Part shown: one piece after another, positions 1 to 7,590 of the stretch
Numbering within the stretch: the first letter of the stretch is position 1
Layout of the letters: every line of letters begins with the position of its first letter
Assembly (NCBI GenBank): GCA_964609085.1
Contig: CAZSRZ010000031.1
Span: 1-45,760, forward strand
Origin: JANPLG01 sp964609085
GTDB taxonomy: Bacteria; Armatimonadota; SYMT01
DNA length: 45,760 nt
Reading direction: 5' to 3'
The notes under the pieces: generated by a model
Told to the model about the DNA's origin: nothing
Database searches by the model: none
The model's input: only the letters and a program-made list of their open reading frames with translations
Program-made: the position numbers and the translations under genes

Positions 1-891
1 CACGACGCAGGCGCGCAGCCGCCCGCCGACCAGAGCGAGATCACCCAGCAGATCGAGCGTCTTGTGCCGCGCGATTTCGTCGGGGAAGCGCATGGGCGTG
101 CTGGTGTGATCATGAGAGAGAACGAGAGTGTTCTCGATACTGCCGCCGCCGCCGAGCCCGGCCGCCCGGATGGAAGCGATCCAATCCTCGAAGCAGAACG
201 TGCGGGCGGGCGCTAGCTCCTCCAGGAAGACGCTGAGCGGCGTGCCGCCTTCCGCAGCCGGTTGGCGGAGCGGAGGCAACAAGGATGCGATCTTCCCCGA
301 GGCGGCCCCGACCAGTGCCAGGGCTTCCCTGCTCCGCTGCGGCCCTTCCAGCGAGTAGCAGAAACACTGCGGTCCGGCATAGGGCCGGCCGAAGTCGACG
401 GCGGCGATAACGGTGAGCCGCTCGGCGGGCACGACCAGGACGTGCCGATCGCCGTCCTGAACCCATGCCCAGTCTCGGAGCCGAATCTGACGAGCCAGGG
501 GGCGCTGCATCGCCACGCCCGCAGCCAGTAGCCCTTCGGCAAAAGGGAGCGCACTCCCGTCCAGGGCGGGCGGCTCCGGCCCCTCGACATGGATCTCTGC
601 ATTGTCCACACCCAGAGCGTAGAGGGCCGCCATGAGATGTTCGACGGTATAGATGACGGCATCGCCGCGCATCAGAGCGCTGCAGCGGGTCGTCTCTCCG
701 ATGTACTCGGCGAGTGCGGGTATGCGCTCACCGCCGGAGACGAATACCAGACCGTGATCCGGCGGGGCGGGGACGACGGTGACTCGAGTTCGCGTCCCCG
801 TGTGAAGTCCCGTGCCTTCGAATACGGCCTCGGTTTCGAGGGTCTGCTGCTGCGGCGGAAGTAGTTCCGCCCCGAAGAGGGGCACGGCCAT
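1..891 (-). CDS. lpxC: UDP-3-O-acyl-N-acetylglucosamine deacetylase (3'-truncated by window edge)
   Basis: LpxC is the zinc deacetylase that commits UDP-3-O-acyl-GlcNAc to lipid A synthesis in the cytoplasm. Reading leftward from ATG at 889-891, 297 codons stay open to base 1, so the C-terminus lies outside the window. Seen: TVEHLMAAL with the zinc His at residue 85, LDGSALPF at 110-117, ARTFCFEDW at 229-237, and RHKTLDLLGDL with the other zinc ligands His276 and Asp280. The late catalytic His of the family falls past the edge. About 64 residues separate the DF (166-167) and RTF (230-232) motifs, against about 33 in E. coli LpxC, so there is an insertion of roughly 30 residues. It lies downstream of galE in the same direction, with 186 bp between them that hold no gene I recognise. 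The identification is firm; the phenotype inference (lipid A outer membrane) follows from the family. Confidence 0.93.
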   Translation of the reverse strand, partial: MAVPLFGAELLPPQQQTLETEAVFEGTGLHTGTRTRVTVVPAPPDHGLVFVSGGERIPALAEYIGETTRCSALMRGDAVIYTVEHLMAALYALGVDNAEIHVEGPEPPALDGSALPFAEGLLAAGVAMQRPLARQIRLRDWAWVQDGDRHVLVVPAERLTVIAAVDFGRPYAGPQCFCYSLEGPQRSREALALVGAASGKIASLLPPLRQPAAEGGTPLSVFLEELAPARTFCFEDWIASIRAAGLGGGGSIENTLVLSHDHTSTPMRFPDEIARHKTLDLLGDLALVGGRLRACVV

Positions 892-1077
892 TAGGTGCTG
901 TCGGCTCCAGTGATAACGGGTCCGGCGAACGCTCTCACTGGCGGCCCGGACAATCCTACAGGCTTGATGGTCGGCGGGTTGCGCGTCTCATCCCCAACCA
1001 GGATCCCATACAGCCCGGATCGCGGTCCTGTGTTTGTATCGCAGCCCCCAGGCGAGAACGAAAAGTGCCTCAGCATC

Positions 1078-2070
1078 TCAACCTCCCGCTGCGCCGAACC
1101 CGGGGCCGGATGCCCATCGCCAGGCATCCCGGACGAGGGAGTGGAGGTCCGATCTCATCGGGCTCCATCCCAACTCCTGGCGGATGAGATCGCTGCACGC
1201 CACGAGCATCGCCGGGTCGCCGGCTCGAGGCGGATCGTACGCGACCGGCACTTCCATCCCCGTCACTTCGCCGACGGCCGCGATCACTTCTCGCACGGAG
1301 TGACCCCGGCCCGTGCCGACATTGAAGGCGGGGGAAGGGTCGCCACCCAGCAGGGCATCGAGGGCCAGGACGTGAGCCCTGGCGAGGTCGTCCACGTGGA
1401 TGTAGTCGCGAACGCAGGTGCCGTCGGGCGTGGGATAGTCCGTGCCGAATACCCTCACCACCGGGCGCTTGCCGAGGAGGGTCTCCAGGATGAGGGGGAT
1501 CAGATGGGTCTCGGGGTCGTGGCTCTCGCCGATGTCTCCATCCGGCGACGCGCCCGCCGCGTTGAAGTATCGAAGCGAGACGGATCGGATCCCGGGACCG
1601 CTTCGAATCCACGGAAGCGCCCGCTCCACGAGCCACTTGGACTCACCATAGGGGTTGGTCGGAGCTTTCACTGCCGTCTCAGGAATGGGCAGTTCCGCCG
1701 GGTTCCCGTAGACCGCCGCCGTGGAACTGAAGAGGAAGCACCCGACACCCGCGCCAGCCATCGCTTGCAGCAGGGATAGGGTGTTGGCGGTGTTGTTCCG
1801 GAAGTACTTCCCCGGGTTCTTCATCGACTCCCCTGCCTCGATGTAGGCAGCGAAATGCACGACCGCGTCCGGCGTCTCCTCAGCGAGCGTCTCGGCAACG
1901 GCAGCGACATCCTCAAGAGAGCCTACCCGCAGCGGGACATCCCGGATGGCCGCGGCATGGCCCTTCTCCAGGCTGTCGAATACCACCACATGATGGCCCG
2001 CCTGCCGGAGCCGCCGCACCGTGTGGCTGCCGATGAAACCCGCCCCACCTGTTACCAAGACCTTTGCCAT
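1078..2070 (-). CDS. galE: UDP-glucose 4-epimerase
   Basis: GalE interconverts UDP-glucose and UDP-galactose in the cytoplasm, feeding both galactose use and polysaccharide precursors. It is an extended SDR of 330 residues, the usual family length (about 330-340). Seen: Rossmann GGAGFIG at 8-14, SSTAAVYG at 115-122 with the catalytic Ser/Thr, and YGESK at 141-145 giving the YxxxK Tyr141/Lys145 pair. PTNPYGESKW is typical of GalE rather than of dehydratases. The ATG at 2070 is preceded by a GAGGG about 11 nt upstream. It starts 22 bp after the kinase gene and looks like the last sugar gene of a five-gene minus-strand run ending in lpxC. Substrate breadth (UDP-GlcNAc as well) cannot be read from sequence. 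Confidence 0.93.
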   Translation of the reverse strand: MAKVLVTGGAGFIGSHTVRRLRQAGHHVVVFDSLEKGHAAAIRDVPLRVGSLEDVAAVAETLAEETPDAVVHFAAYIEAGESMKNPGKYFRNNTANTLSLLQAMAGAGVGCFLFSSTAAVYGNPAELPIPETAVKAPTNPYGESKWLVERALPWIRSGPGIRSVSLRYFNAAGASPDGDIGESHDPETHLIPLILETLLGKRPVVRVFGTDYPTPDGTCVRDYIHVDDLARAHVLALDALLGGDPSPAFNVGTGRGHSVREVIAAVGEVTGMEVPVAYDPPRAGDPAMLVACSDLIRQELGWSPMRSDLHSLVRDAWRWASGPGFGAAGG

Positions 2071-2092
2071 CGAGCAGAACCCTCAAGTCTCG

Positions 2093-3034
2093 TTAGCGCG
2101 TGAGCACGCACGTCACCCTGACGCTATCCACGAACCGCTCGGCAGCCAGTGGATCGAGCTCGGCCGTGCCGGGGGTGATCACCACGGCCGTGGCTGCTGC
2201 CACTGCCCGGCGGAGAATCTCCGGTGCCGACCACCCCGCCGGGATTCCCCGGGCAAGCATCGCCGTCATGCTGTCGCCGGCTCCGGCCGGGTTCTCCGCA
2301 ATTACAGGGACCCCAGGCGCGGTCCATACCCCGGCTTCCGAGGCCAGAATCGCCCCCTCCGCCCCGAGTGAGAGCAAGACGATGCCGGCCCCACGGGTAC
2401 GCAGGGATTCGGCCGCGTCCACCCGAGATCCTTGCGTCGGGAGTGATCCGAAGAGGCTCTCCAACTCGTGGAGATTCGGCTTCACTGCGGCGACACCCTC
2501 TTCCACCGCCGTCGCCAGCGACGCACCGGAAGCATCCACCACTACCGGAGAACGGCACGAGCGCAGGAGTTGGGTCATTGCGGTCGCATCGGCCCCCTCC
2601 GGCATGCTGCCGGCGATGACGGTGACCGCGGCCGTCGCGGACCGGAGTCGTATCCGCTCCGCCAGCGCTTCCCAGTGGCCGGGTCCGGCCTGCAGCCCAG
2701 GAGCGCAGACGGTGGTGTGCATCTCGCCCGACCGTTCCAGAAGGACCGTGTTCACTCGGGACTCGCCCGTCGCCTCGACAAAGTCCGTCGTCACGCCCGC
2801 CGCTGCCATCCAGGCGACCACCTCGCGTCCCACCGCCCCGGACACGAAACCCGTTGCGGCGACCTCAAGGCCAAAGTGTCGCAACACCAGCGCGACGTTG
2901 CACCCCTTGCCACCCATCGAGCGCACGCAGCGGACGGCCTGATTCCGCCGACCCGGCTCCAGTTGCGTCAGGGTGTAGACCTGGTCCAACGCGGTGTTCG
3001 GGGTCACCGTGAGAACCCGGAGGGGATCGGTCAT
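2093..3034 (-). CDS. PfkB-family 1-phosphofructokinase/tagatose-6-phosphate kinase-like hexose kinase
   Basis: This is a ribokinase-superfamily sugar-phosphate kinase of the FruK/LacC/Pfk-2 branch. Seen, numbered from the ATG at 3034: VTPNTALDQVY near the N-terminus, the MGGKGCNVA substrate/lid motif at about 40-48, and NPAGAGDSM at about 248-256 carrying the GAGD anion hole and catalytic Asp254. PNLHELESLFG in the middle is also typical of the branch. An upstream in-frame ATG at 3052 would overlap the aldolase; 3034 is preferred because the aldolase stop is followed directly by it (TGAGATG), a coupling arrangement. Neighbouring aldolase and galE suggest a ketose-phosphate route, for example tagatose or fructose phosphates, but the exact substrate is not decidable from the sequence. 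Confidence 0.85.
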   Translation of the reverse strand: MTDPLRVLTVTPNTALDQVYTLTQLEPGRRNQAVRCVRSMGGKGCNVALVLRHFGLEVAATGFVSGAVGREVVAWMAAAGVTTDFVEATGESRVNTVLLERSGEMHTTVCAPGLQAGPGHWEALAERIRLRSATAAVTVIAGSMPEGADATAMTQLLRSCRSPVVVDASGASLATAVEEGVAAVKPNLHELESLFGSLPTQGSRVDAAESLRTRGAGIVLLSLGAEGAILASEAGVWTAPGVPVIAENPAGAGDSMTAMLARGIPAGWSAPEILRRAVAAATAVVITPGTAELDPLAAERFVDSVRVTCVLTR

Positions 3035-3035
3035 C

Positions 3036-3650
3036 TCAGCGGGGAGCGACATCGCCGGAGAGGCGGAGCACCCGCACCATCAGCGCCATGTAGGCGTTGC
3101 GATCGATGCGCTCCAGCGTGTCGTAGGCGTTGTCCAGGTCCGCAGCGACGACGAAGATCCCGTGCCGGGGCACGAGGGTGGCGACGGGATGCGACGGGAT
3201 GCGATCCGCCATCGGGCGCAGGGCTTCTACGACGTTCACCCCGAGTTCCGGGGTGTGCGTGGCCGCCCACTTGCAGAACCCGATGTCGCCGTATTTGTCC
3301 GTCTGCTCACTCATCGGGGGGATCGGGACGCCCGCGCTGACGAAGGCCATGATGTTCAGCGAGTGTGCGTGGAACACGCAGCCCGCCGCGGGAAACGCGC
3401 GGTAACAGTCCAGATGGACGGCGCTCTCTCGTGAGATCTCGCCCTCGCCCGCCAGAATGTTACCGTCCAGGTCCAGCACGAGGACGTCCTCGGGGCGCAG
3501 GTCCCACTGGTGCCGACCGCCCGCGTAGCTGCGGCTCATGAAGATCCGGTCACCAACCCTGGTGGTGATGTTGCCCCCAGCGCTGTCGAGTAGCTGCCGA
3601 TCGTAGGCGATGCGGGCGATGCGAACGAGGTGCTCGCGGGGATCAGACAT
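3036..3650 (-). CDS. Class II aldolase/adducin family protein (fuculose/rhamnulose-phosphate aldolase type)
   Basis: This is a zinc aldolase of the FucA/AraD family that cleaves or forms ketose 1-phosphates, or epimerises ribulose phosphates. The protein has 204 residues, close to the family norm. Seen: SAGGNIT at 23-29 (phosphate loop), ISRES at 72-76 with the probable catalytic Glu75, and zinc ligands His94 and His96 in FHAHS plus His163 in VPRHG. The spacing matches FucA (His92, His94, His155). The start is ATG at 3650 with GGAG upstream; it overlaps the end of the upstream GH2-like gene by 8 bp, so the two are probably translated from one mRNA. The next gene is a sugar-phosphate kinase, which supports a kinase-aldolase pair. 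The substrate cannot be named. Confidence 0.85.
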   Translation of the reverse strand: MSDPREHLVRIARIAYDRQLLDSAGGNITTRVGDRIFMSRSYAGGRHQWDLRPEDVLVLDLDGNILAGEGEISRESAVHLDCYRAFPAAGCVFHAHSLNIMAFVSAGVPIPPMSEQTDKYGDIGFCKWAATHTPELGVNVVEALRPMADRIPSHPVATLVPRHGIFVVAADLDNAYDTLERIDRNAYMALMVRVLRLSGDVAPR

Positions 3651-5214
3651 CCTGCAGGGTCTCCTCATCCGATAGTGGCTCGACGCGTGAGTTGGCGCAC
3701 TTCACCGTGTGCGGCACCTCCTCATGAGACAACCGCACCACGCACTCGGCACCTGGCGGGAGCACGTCCACGCTGCCCAACAACCTGCCGGCGGCATTCT
3801 GAACGGTCAGCCCGACGGCCAGGCCGGCACCGTCATTCCGGAGCTTCACCCCGGCCGTAGTCCGCCCCCACCTCACCATCGCTCCGACGGCCTCCGAAGC
3901 GAATCCCAGCAGGTAGGCGGTGCGGGCGAGAGTCTCTCCCTCTTCGTCCACCACTTCGAGCGAGAGGACGGCGGCCGTCAGCCCGTCAGGAATCCGAACG
4001 CGACAGTCCCCAACCGCCTCGCTGGCGTCCGCCGGTGCCTCTGCGGCATTGTTCTCCTGGTGAAGGATCCGTCCGGAGGCGTCGCTCACGATCGTGACTA
4101 CATTGAGTAGGGCGCGCTCGGGCCCCCGATTGTGCAGCCAGACAACGGCGGCCAGATGCCCCGCCACGACCCAATCCTCCTCCACCGGTTCGGCCGCGAC
4201 GTGGAATGGGGAGGCGGCGCGGAGGGCGGCTGCCCCAACTGCCAGGGGGATGGAATCCGGGGAGGCGAGATTCCCTGGGAAGAGCCCGGGGCCCTGACCT
4301 CTACGTCGTCGGCGCTCCAGCTTGACTTGAAGGGCCTGTGCGGCCGCGTACTCTTCCAGGGGCGCCCGTATGGAGCGCACGTCGGTCCATGATGGCTCGG
4401 CTGCTGCAATGAGGAACCGGACCTCTTCTGCGGAGAGCACGGGCCTCAACGGATCGATGGCGGCCAGCCAGGAGCGGAGATCGTCCGGATTGTCGGTCGG
4501 GGGATCAGGCAGAATCCATGCCGCCAGCGAGGGAAAAGCGCGCAGCGGCTCGATCGCCGCTTCGATCGCGCTTGCCGGGTCGTCGCCGCCTCCAACTTCC
4601 GGCGGTTCCAGGAAGACGAGTAGCCCCAACTGGTCGCATTGGCGAAGCATCGCCGGCGGGTTCCCAGTAAGCGGCCCGCGCGCGAGGATGAGATTGGCAC
4701 CGGTGTCGCGGGCAAACTCCAGCGCCGGCGAAAGGCGCGCAGCCTCGCAGGGGGCGACGCCATCGTCCCAGCGCCAGGCACTGATCGGCACCGGGGCACC
4801 GTTCAACATCAGTGCAGCGGATTCGCCCTCGCCCTCCAGGCGGGCATCCCTCACACCAAATCCCAGCAGCCGTTGATCGACGACATTGCCCTCACGGTCG
4901 GCCAGGGTGACCCTTGCGGAGTAGAGCGACCGCCGTCCCATCCCCGAGGGCCACCAGAGGCGCACTCGCGGAATCACCGCGCTCTGGACGAGATGTGTTT
5001 CGCCGGGGAAGATGCGGATGGGATCCTCGATCATTCCCACGGGCAGCTCATCCAGGGTGATCTGGGTGACCACCATGGCCAGAAGCTCCCGGGCGGAGGC
5101 AATCTCCATCACAACGGAGACAGAGGCTTCCGAGCGATCCGTGGAGAGATTGGTGTAGACCGCAGCTTCGCGGATGCACTCCGGTCGTTCCGGCGTGGGG
5201 GTTGGAAACGGCAA
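3643..5214 (-). CDS. Glycoside hydrolase family 2-like protein without recognisable catalytic motif
   Basis: The 523-residue protein matches the middle of a GH2 beta-mannosidase-type enzyme but lacks the N-terminal jelly-roll domain. Seen: an Ig-like segment at about 12-118 ending in LWWPSGMGRRSLY (86-98) and LLGFGVRDARL (116-126), then a barrel-like part with LMLNGAPVPI (135-144), TGANLILARG (171-180) and QCDQLGLLVFLEPPE (192-206). Where active GH2 mannosidases carry HPS..W.GNNE with the acid/base Glu, this has FPSLAAWILPDPP (227-239), so the Glu is absent. The C-terminal half looks like further beta-sandwich. The start is TTG at 5214 with AAGGA ten bases upstream. The frame stays open upstream to a TAG at 5269-5271 without ATG or GTG. 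No signal peptide is seen. It may be a non-catalytic carbohydrate-binding protein or a 5'-trimmed gene. Confidence 0.65.
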   Translation of the reverse strand: MPFPTPTPERPECIREAAVYTNLSTDRSEASVSVVMEIASARELLAMVVTQITLDELPVGMIEDPIRIFPGETHLVQSAVIPRVRLWWPSGMGRRSLYSARVTLADREGNVVDQRLLGFGVRDARLEGEGESAALMLNGAPVPISAWRWDDGVAPCEAARLSPALEFARDTGANLILARGPLTGNPPAMLRQCDQLGLLVFLEPPEVGGGDDPASAIEAAIEPLRAFPSLAAWILPDPPTDNPDDLRSWLAAIDPLRPVLSAEEVRFLIAAAEPSWTDVRSIRAPLEEYAAAQALQVKLERRRRRGQGPGLFPGNLASPDSIPLAVGAAALRAASPFHVAAEPVEEDWVVAGHLAAVVWLHNRGPERALLNVVTIVSDASGRILHQENNAAEAPADASEAVGDCRVRIPDGLTAAVLSLEVVDEEGETLARTAYLLGFASEAVGAMVRWGRTTAGVKLRNDGAGLAVGLTVQNAAGRLLGSVDVLPPGAECVVRLSHEEVPHTVKCANSRVEPLSDEETLQDV

Positions 5215-5251
5215 GATGATCGGGTCCTTCCAGACTGCCCGGCGACCGGCG

Positions 5252-5284
5252 ATTATAGCATGGGGCGGCTACGGCAGATTTCAA
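5252..5284 (-). promoter_or_regulatory. Candidate promoter for the GH2-like/aldolase/kinase/galE run
   Basis: On the minus strand a perfect TATAAT lies at 5257-5252, and TTGAAA at 5284-5279 is the nearest -35-like hexamer, with a 21-bp spacer that is longer than ideal. The -10 ends 37 bp upstream of the TTG start of the GH2-like gene. The element sits in the only gap between this run and the divergent XRE gene, so a regulator acting here could control both. Confidence 0.4.
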
Positions 5285-5328
5285 CGCCCGCTACGTTCCC
5301 GGGCCGGCGCGGCCCGTGAGGAGATCAG

Positions 5329-5697
5329 ATGGCCATCAATGTCGGACCCACGCTTCGACGCCGCCGCGCATGGGCGCGCCTGACTCAGCAAGAACTGGTT
5401 GATCATACCCGCCTGGACCGAAGCGCAAGCTACCTCGGATCGATCGAGACAGGGAAAACCAGCCCCACTCTGCACGAACTGGAGCGGCTCGCCCGATACT
5501 TCAACCTCACAGTCATAGAGCTGCTGCAGGAATCGAGCGCCGAAGGCGAACGTCGGGGGGAGACCGAGGAGCTTCCCGAGGAGCCGGTTGCCCTCGACGA
5601 ACGGCTGACACGCGGCTACCACGCGCTCAACAGCGATGAGCGCGAGCTGCTGCTGGACATCCTGGAGGCGATCATCAAGCGTCGTTCTCGGCGTTGA
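5329..5697 (+). CDS. XRE-family helix-turn-helix transcriptional regulator
   Basis: This is a 122-residue DNA-binding protein. The HTH_3/Cro-CI type domain covers about residues 6-66: LRRRRAWARLTQQELVDHT, then SYLGSIETGKTSPTLHEL as the recognition and following helices, then LARYFNLTVIELL. The remainder (about 70-122) is acidic then basic and contains a short helix, LLLDILEAIIKRR, that could dimerise. No ligand domain is present. ATG at 5329 has a GAGGAG Shine-Dalgarno seven bases upstream. It diverges from the GH2-like gene across 114 bp, which makes that promoter a plausible target. The stop is 2 bp from the end of the convergent oxidoreductase gene. Its target and signal are unknown. Confidence 0.85.
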   Translation: MAINVGPTLRRRRAWARLTQQELVDHTRLDRSASYLGSIETGKTSPTLHELERLARYFNLTVIELLQESSAEGERRGETEELPEEPVALDERLTRGYHALNSDERELLLDILEAIIKRRSRR

Positions 5698-5699
5698 AG

Positions 5700-6545
5700 T
5701 CAACCCAGATTGATCCAGCTTCCCCCGCGAGCCAGAGAGAGTTCCGCTGCGGCCAGCAGCGTGGGGACCAGCAGCATTTCGGCCGTCGTTAGAGGTGACG
5801 TCCCCGTCCGGAAGAAGGCGATCACCTGCCGCATGAGATTGGCGTAGAAGCCGTCGAACTCCGTGACGGTCGCTCCCGAATAGCGCCCGTCCCACCGTCC
5901 GCCGAAGGACCACGGGCACGCCTCGAACATGTTGCCGGCCTCCCGAACTTCCACGAGGCCACGTCGCCCCTCGAAGTCGACCGTGACCAGACGCGCTCCC
6001 TCGCTCCCCGTGTCAATCACCCGTGAAGCTTCGCAGCCCATCATCGCGAGCAGGAGGGAAACAGTGTGGCATCCATAGACGTCCCAGGTCCCCATCCCGC
6101 GAGCATACGCAGCTTCGGCCAGTTGCCCGGGCGGCACGACGCCGTCCAACTCCACGGCGAAACGGAGCGACGACGCGGAGAAGAGAGGCGCCCCGTGTTT
6201 CGACGCGAGGGCGGCGATGGCGGCCGCCTCGGCCGGGCCCGTGGCCAGGAACTTATCCACGAAGCACGGCTTGCCGCTGGGCAGAACCTGGCTGCACAGA
6301 ACGGGATGGGCTTCGATGTTGTCCGGCGCGAGCACGATGATGGCATCCGCCGCGTCCACCGCCTCCGCCAGAGATGGGCAGGCACGCACGCCCTGCTTCG
6401 CGCACCAATCCTCACCCCGCGGGTCGGTCTCGAAGGCGCAGGCGACCTCCGCGCCCAGGTCCGCCAACGGCCCGCGCAGCAGAGTCACAAACTTGTTCGC
6501 GTGATAGTTGTTCAGATGATGGTCGACAAACGCAATCCGCAGCAC
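5700..6545 (-). CDS. Gfo/Idh/MocA family oxidoreductase-like protein
   Basis: This is a 281-residue Rossmann protein related to NAD(P)-dependent sugar oxidoreductases. Seen: an N-terminal beta strand LRIAFVDHHLNN, IIVLAPDNIEAHPVL after the third strand, and GKPCFVDKFLATG where most relatives have the EKP motif; here it reads DKF. The catalytic segment GCHTVSLLLAMMG keeps the His. The dinucleotide GxGxxG loop is poor (DHHLNN), so cofactor use is uncertain. The chosen start is GTG at 6545, preceded by AAAGGAAG; a longer version would run into the permease gene. It lies 16 bp after the permease stop and is the third gene of a sugar transport run, suggesting that it acts on the imported sugar. 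Confidence 0.75.
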   Translation of the reverse strand: MLRIAFVDHHLNNYHANKFVTLLRGPLADLGAEVACAFETDPRGEDWCAKQGVRACPSLAEAVDAADAIIVLAPDNIEAHPVLCSQVLPSGKPCFVDKFLATGPAEAAAIAALASKHGAPLFSASSLRFAVELDGVVPPGQLAEAAYARGMGTWDVYGCHTVSLLLAMMGCEASRVIDTGSEGARLVTVDFEGRRGLVEVREAGNMFEACPWSFGGRWDGRYSGATVTEFDGFYANLMRQVIAFFRTGTSPLTTAEMLLVPTLLAAAELSLARGGSWINLG

Positions 6546-6561
6546 GCTCTGGCTTCCTTTC

Positions 6562-7590
6562 TCATGTGCGGCTCGACATGCGACGTTGCAGTGCATCGAG
6601 CAGTGCGCCGGCGAGGATCACCCCGGCCTGCACGATCTTGCGCCAGCTCACATCGCCGAACTGATTGCCCAGATATGGGAGACCGACGGCCAGTATCGAG
6701 AGGAGGAGGAATCCAAGGAAGGTCCCGCCGACCCCGCCGACTCCCCCCGCCAATCTCGTGCCGCCGATCACCACCATCGCAATCGCACTGAGCTCCAGAC
6801 TATCACTCAGCGCCACCTTGGGGTCTGCTGTACGGTTGATCCCGAGCTGCATCCACGCCGCCAGCCAGCAGCAGGCCGCCATCACCACGTAGGCGGAGGC
6901 TTCCAACCTGGCGACAGGCAGGCCGTTCAAGCGAGCGGCCTCACGGTTGCCGCCGAGGGCGTGGATGGCCCGGCCATAGCTCGAGCGGCGCAACACCAGG
7001 GCCGCGACGGCGTAGGCCGCCACCACCACCAGCAGCATCCCCGGGAATCGCATCCCCCCCAGCTCGAAGGATGCTCCACCGAGGGCCGTCAGCAGCGGAT
7101 CGAGCCTGGTGATCGATTGGTTCCCGGAGAGGAGGAGGGTTGCGCCATACGCCCCCACCATTGTGGAGAGAGTGAGGATGAAGGGTGGGATGCGGAGCAC
7201 GCCGACTCCAGCCCCGACCACCGCCCCCAGCGCCAGTGCGAAGCCTGCGCTCGCCGCCAGCGCCAGCGATGCCGGCATGACATCGCGCGCCAGCACTGCG
7301 GTCAAGAACATCACCAGCATCATCACATAGCCGACGCTGAGGTCGATCCCCCCGGTCAGCACAACGAAGGTCATCCCCAGCGCCAGGATCGCCACCGGGC
7401 TGTAGTACCGAAAGATCAGGCTGACGGTGGAGGGTGAAAGAAACCGCGGCTCGCGTCCGGCGAACAGGAGGACGAGGAGGGTGATGACCGCAGCGAGCCC
7501 GACTTGCGCCACCTGAGCGCGCAGCCACGAACTCCTTCCCGACGGAGGATCGGGCTCGGCCGAGGAGCTACGAGCAGGGGCGGGGCCCAA
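6562..7590 (-). CDS. Sugar ABC transporter permease (RbsC/BPD_transp_2 family)
   Basis: This is an inner-membrane permease of a ribose/xylose-type ABC importer, 342 residues with about eight to ten hydrophobic segments. Seen: the family hallmark LALGMTFVVLTGGIDLSVG at about 70-88, PPFILTLSTM, SYGRAIHALGGN with NREAARLNG (the EAA-like coupling region), and GGTRLAGGVGGVGGTFLG near the C-terminus. The start is TTG at 7590 immediately after the binding-protein stop, with AAGGGGG nine bases upstream. It is cotranscribed with the lipoprotein upstream and the oxidoreductase downstream. No ATPase (RbsA-like) gene lies in this run, so the transporter must borrow one from elsewhere. The sugar cannot be identified. 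Confidence 0.9.
   Translation of the reverse strand: MGPAPARSSSAEPDPPSGRSSWLRAQVAQVGLAAVITLLVLLFAGREPRFLSPSTVSLIFRYYSPVAILALGMTFVVLTGGIDLSVGYVMMLVMFLTAVLARDVMPASLALAASAGFALALGAVVGAGVGVLRIPPFILTLSTMVGAYGATLLLSGNQSITRLDPLLTALGGASFELGGMRFPGMLLVVVAAYAVAALVLRRSSYGRAIHALGGNREAARLNGLPVARLEASAYVVMAACCWLAAWMQLGINRTADPKVALSDSLELSAIAMVVIGGTRLAGGVGGVGGTFLGFLLLSILAVGLPYLGNQFGDVSWRKIVQAGVILAGALLDALQRRMSSRT

Noticed and set aside
895..2942. Long plus-strand frames antisense to galE and the PfkB kinase
   Set aside because: They are Arg/Ser/Pro-rich, repeat-free and without domains, typical shadows of G+C-rich genes.
3180..3205. Tandem GCGACGGGAT in the aldolase gene
   Set aside because: There are two copies only, within coding sequence, and no array or regulatory context.
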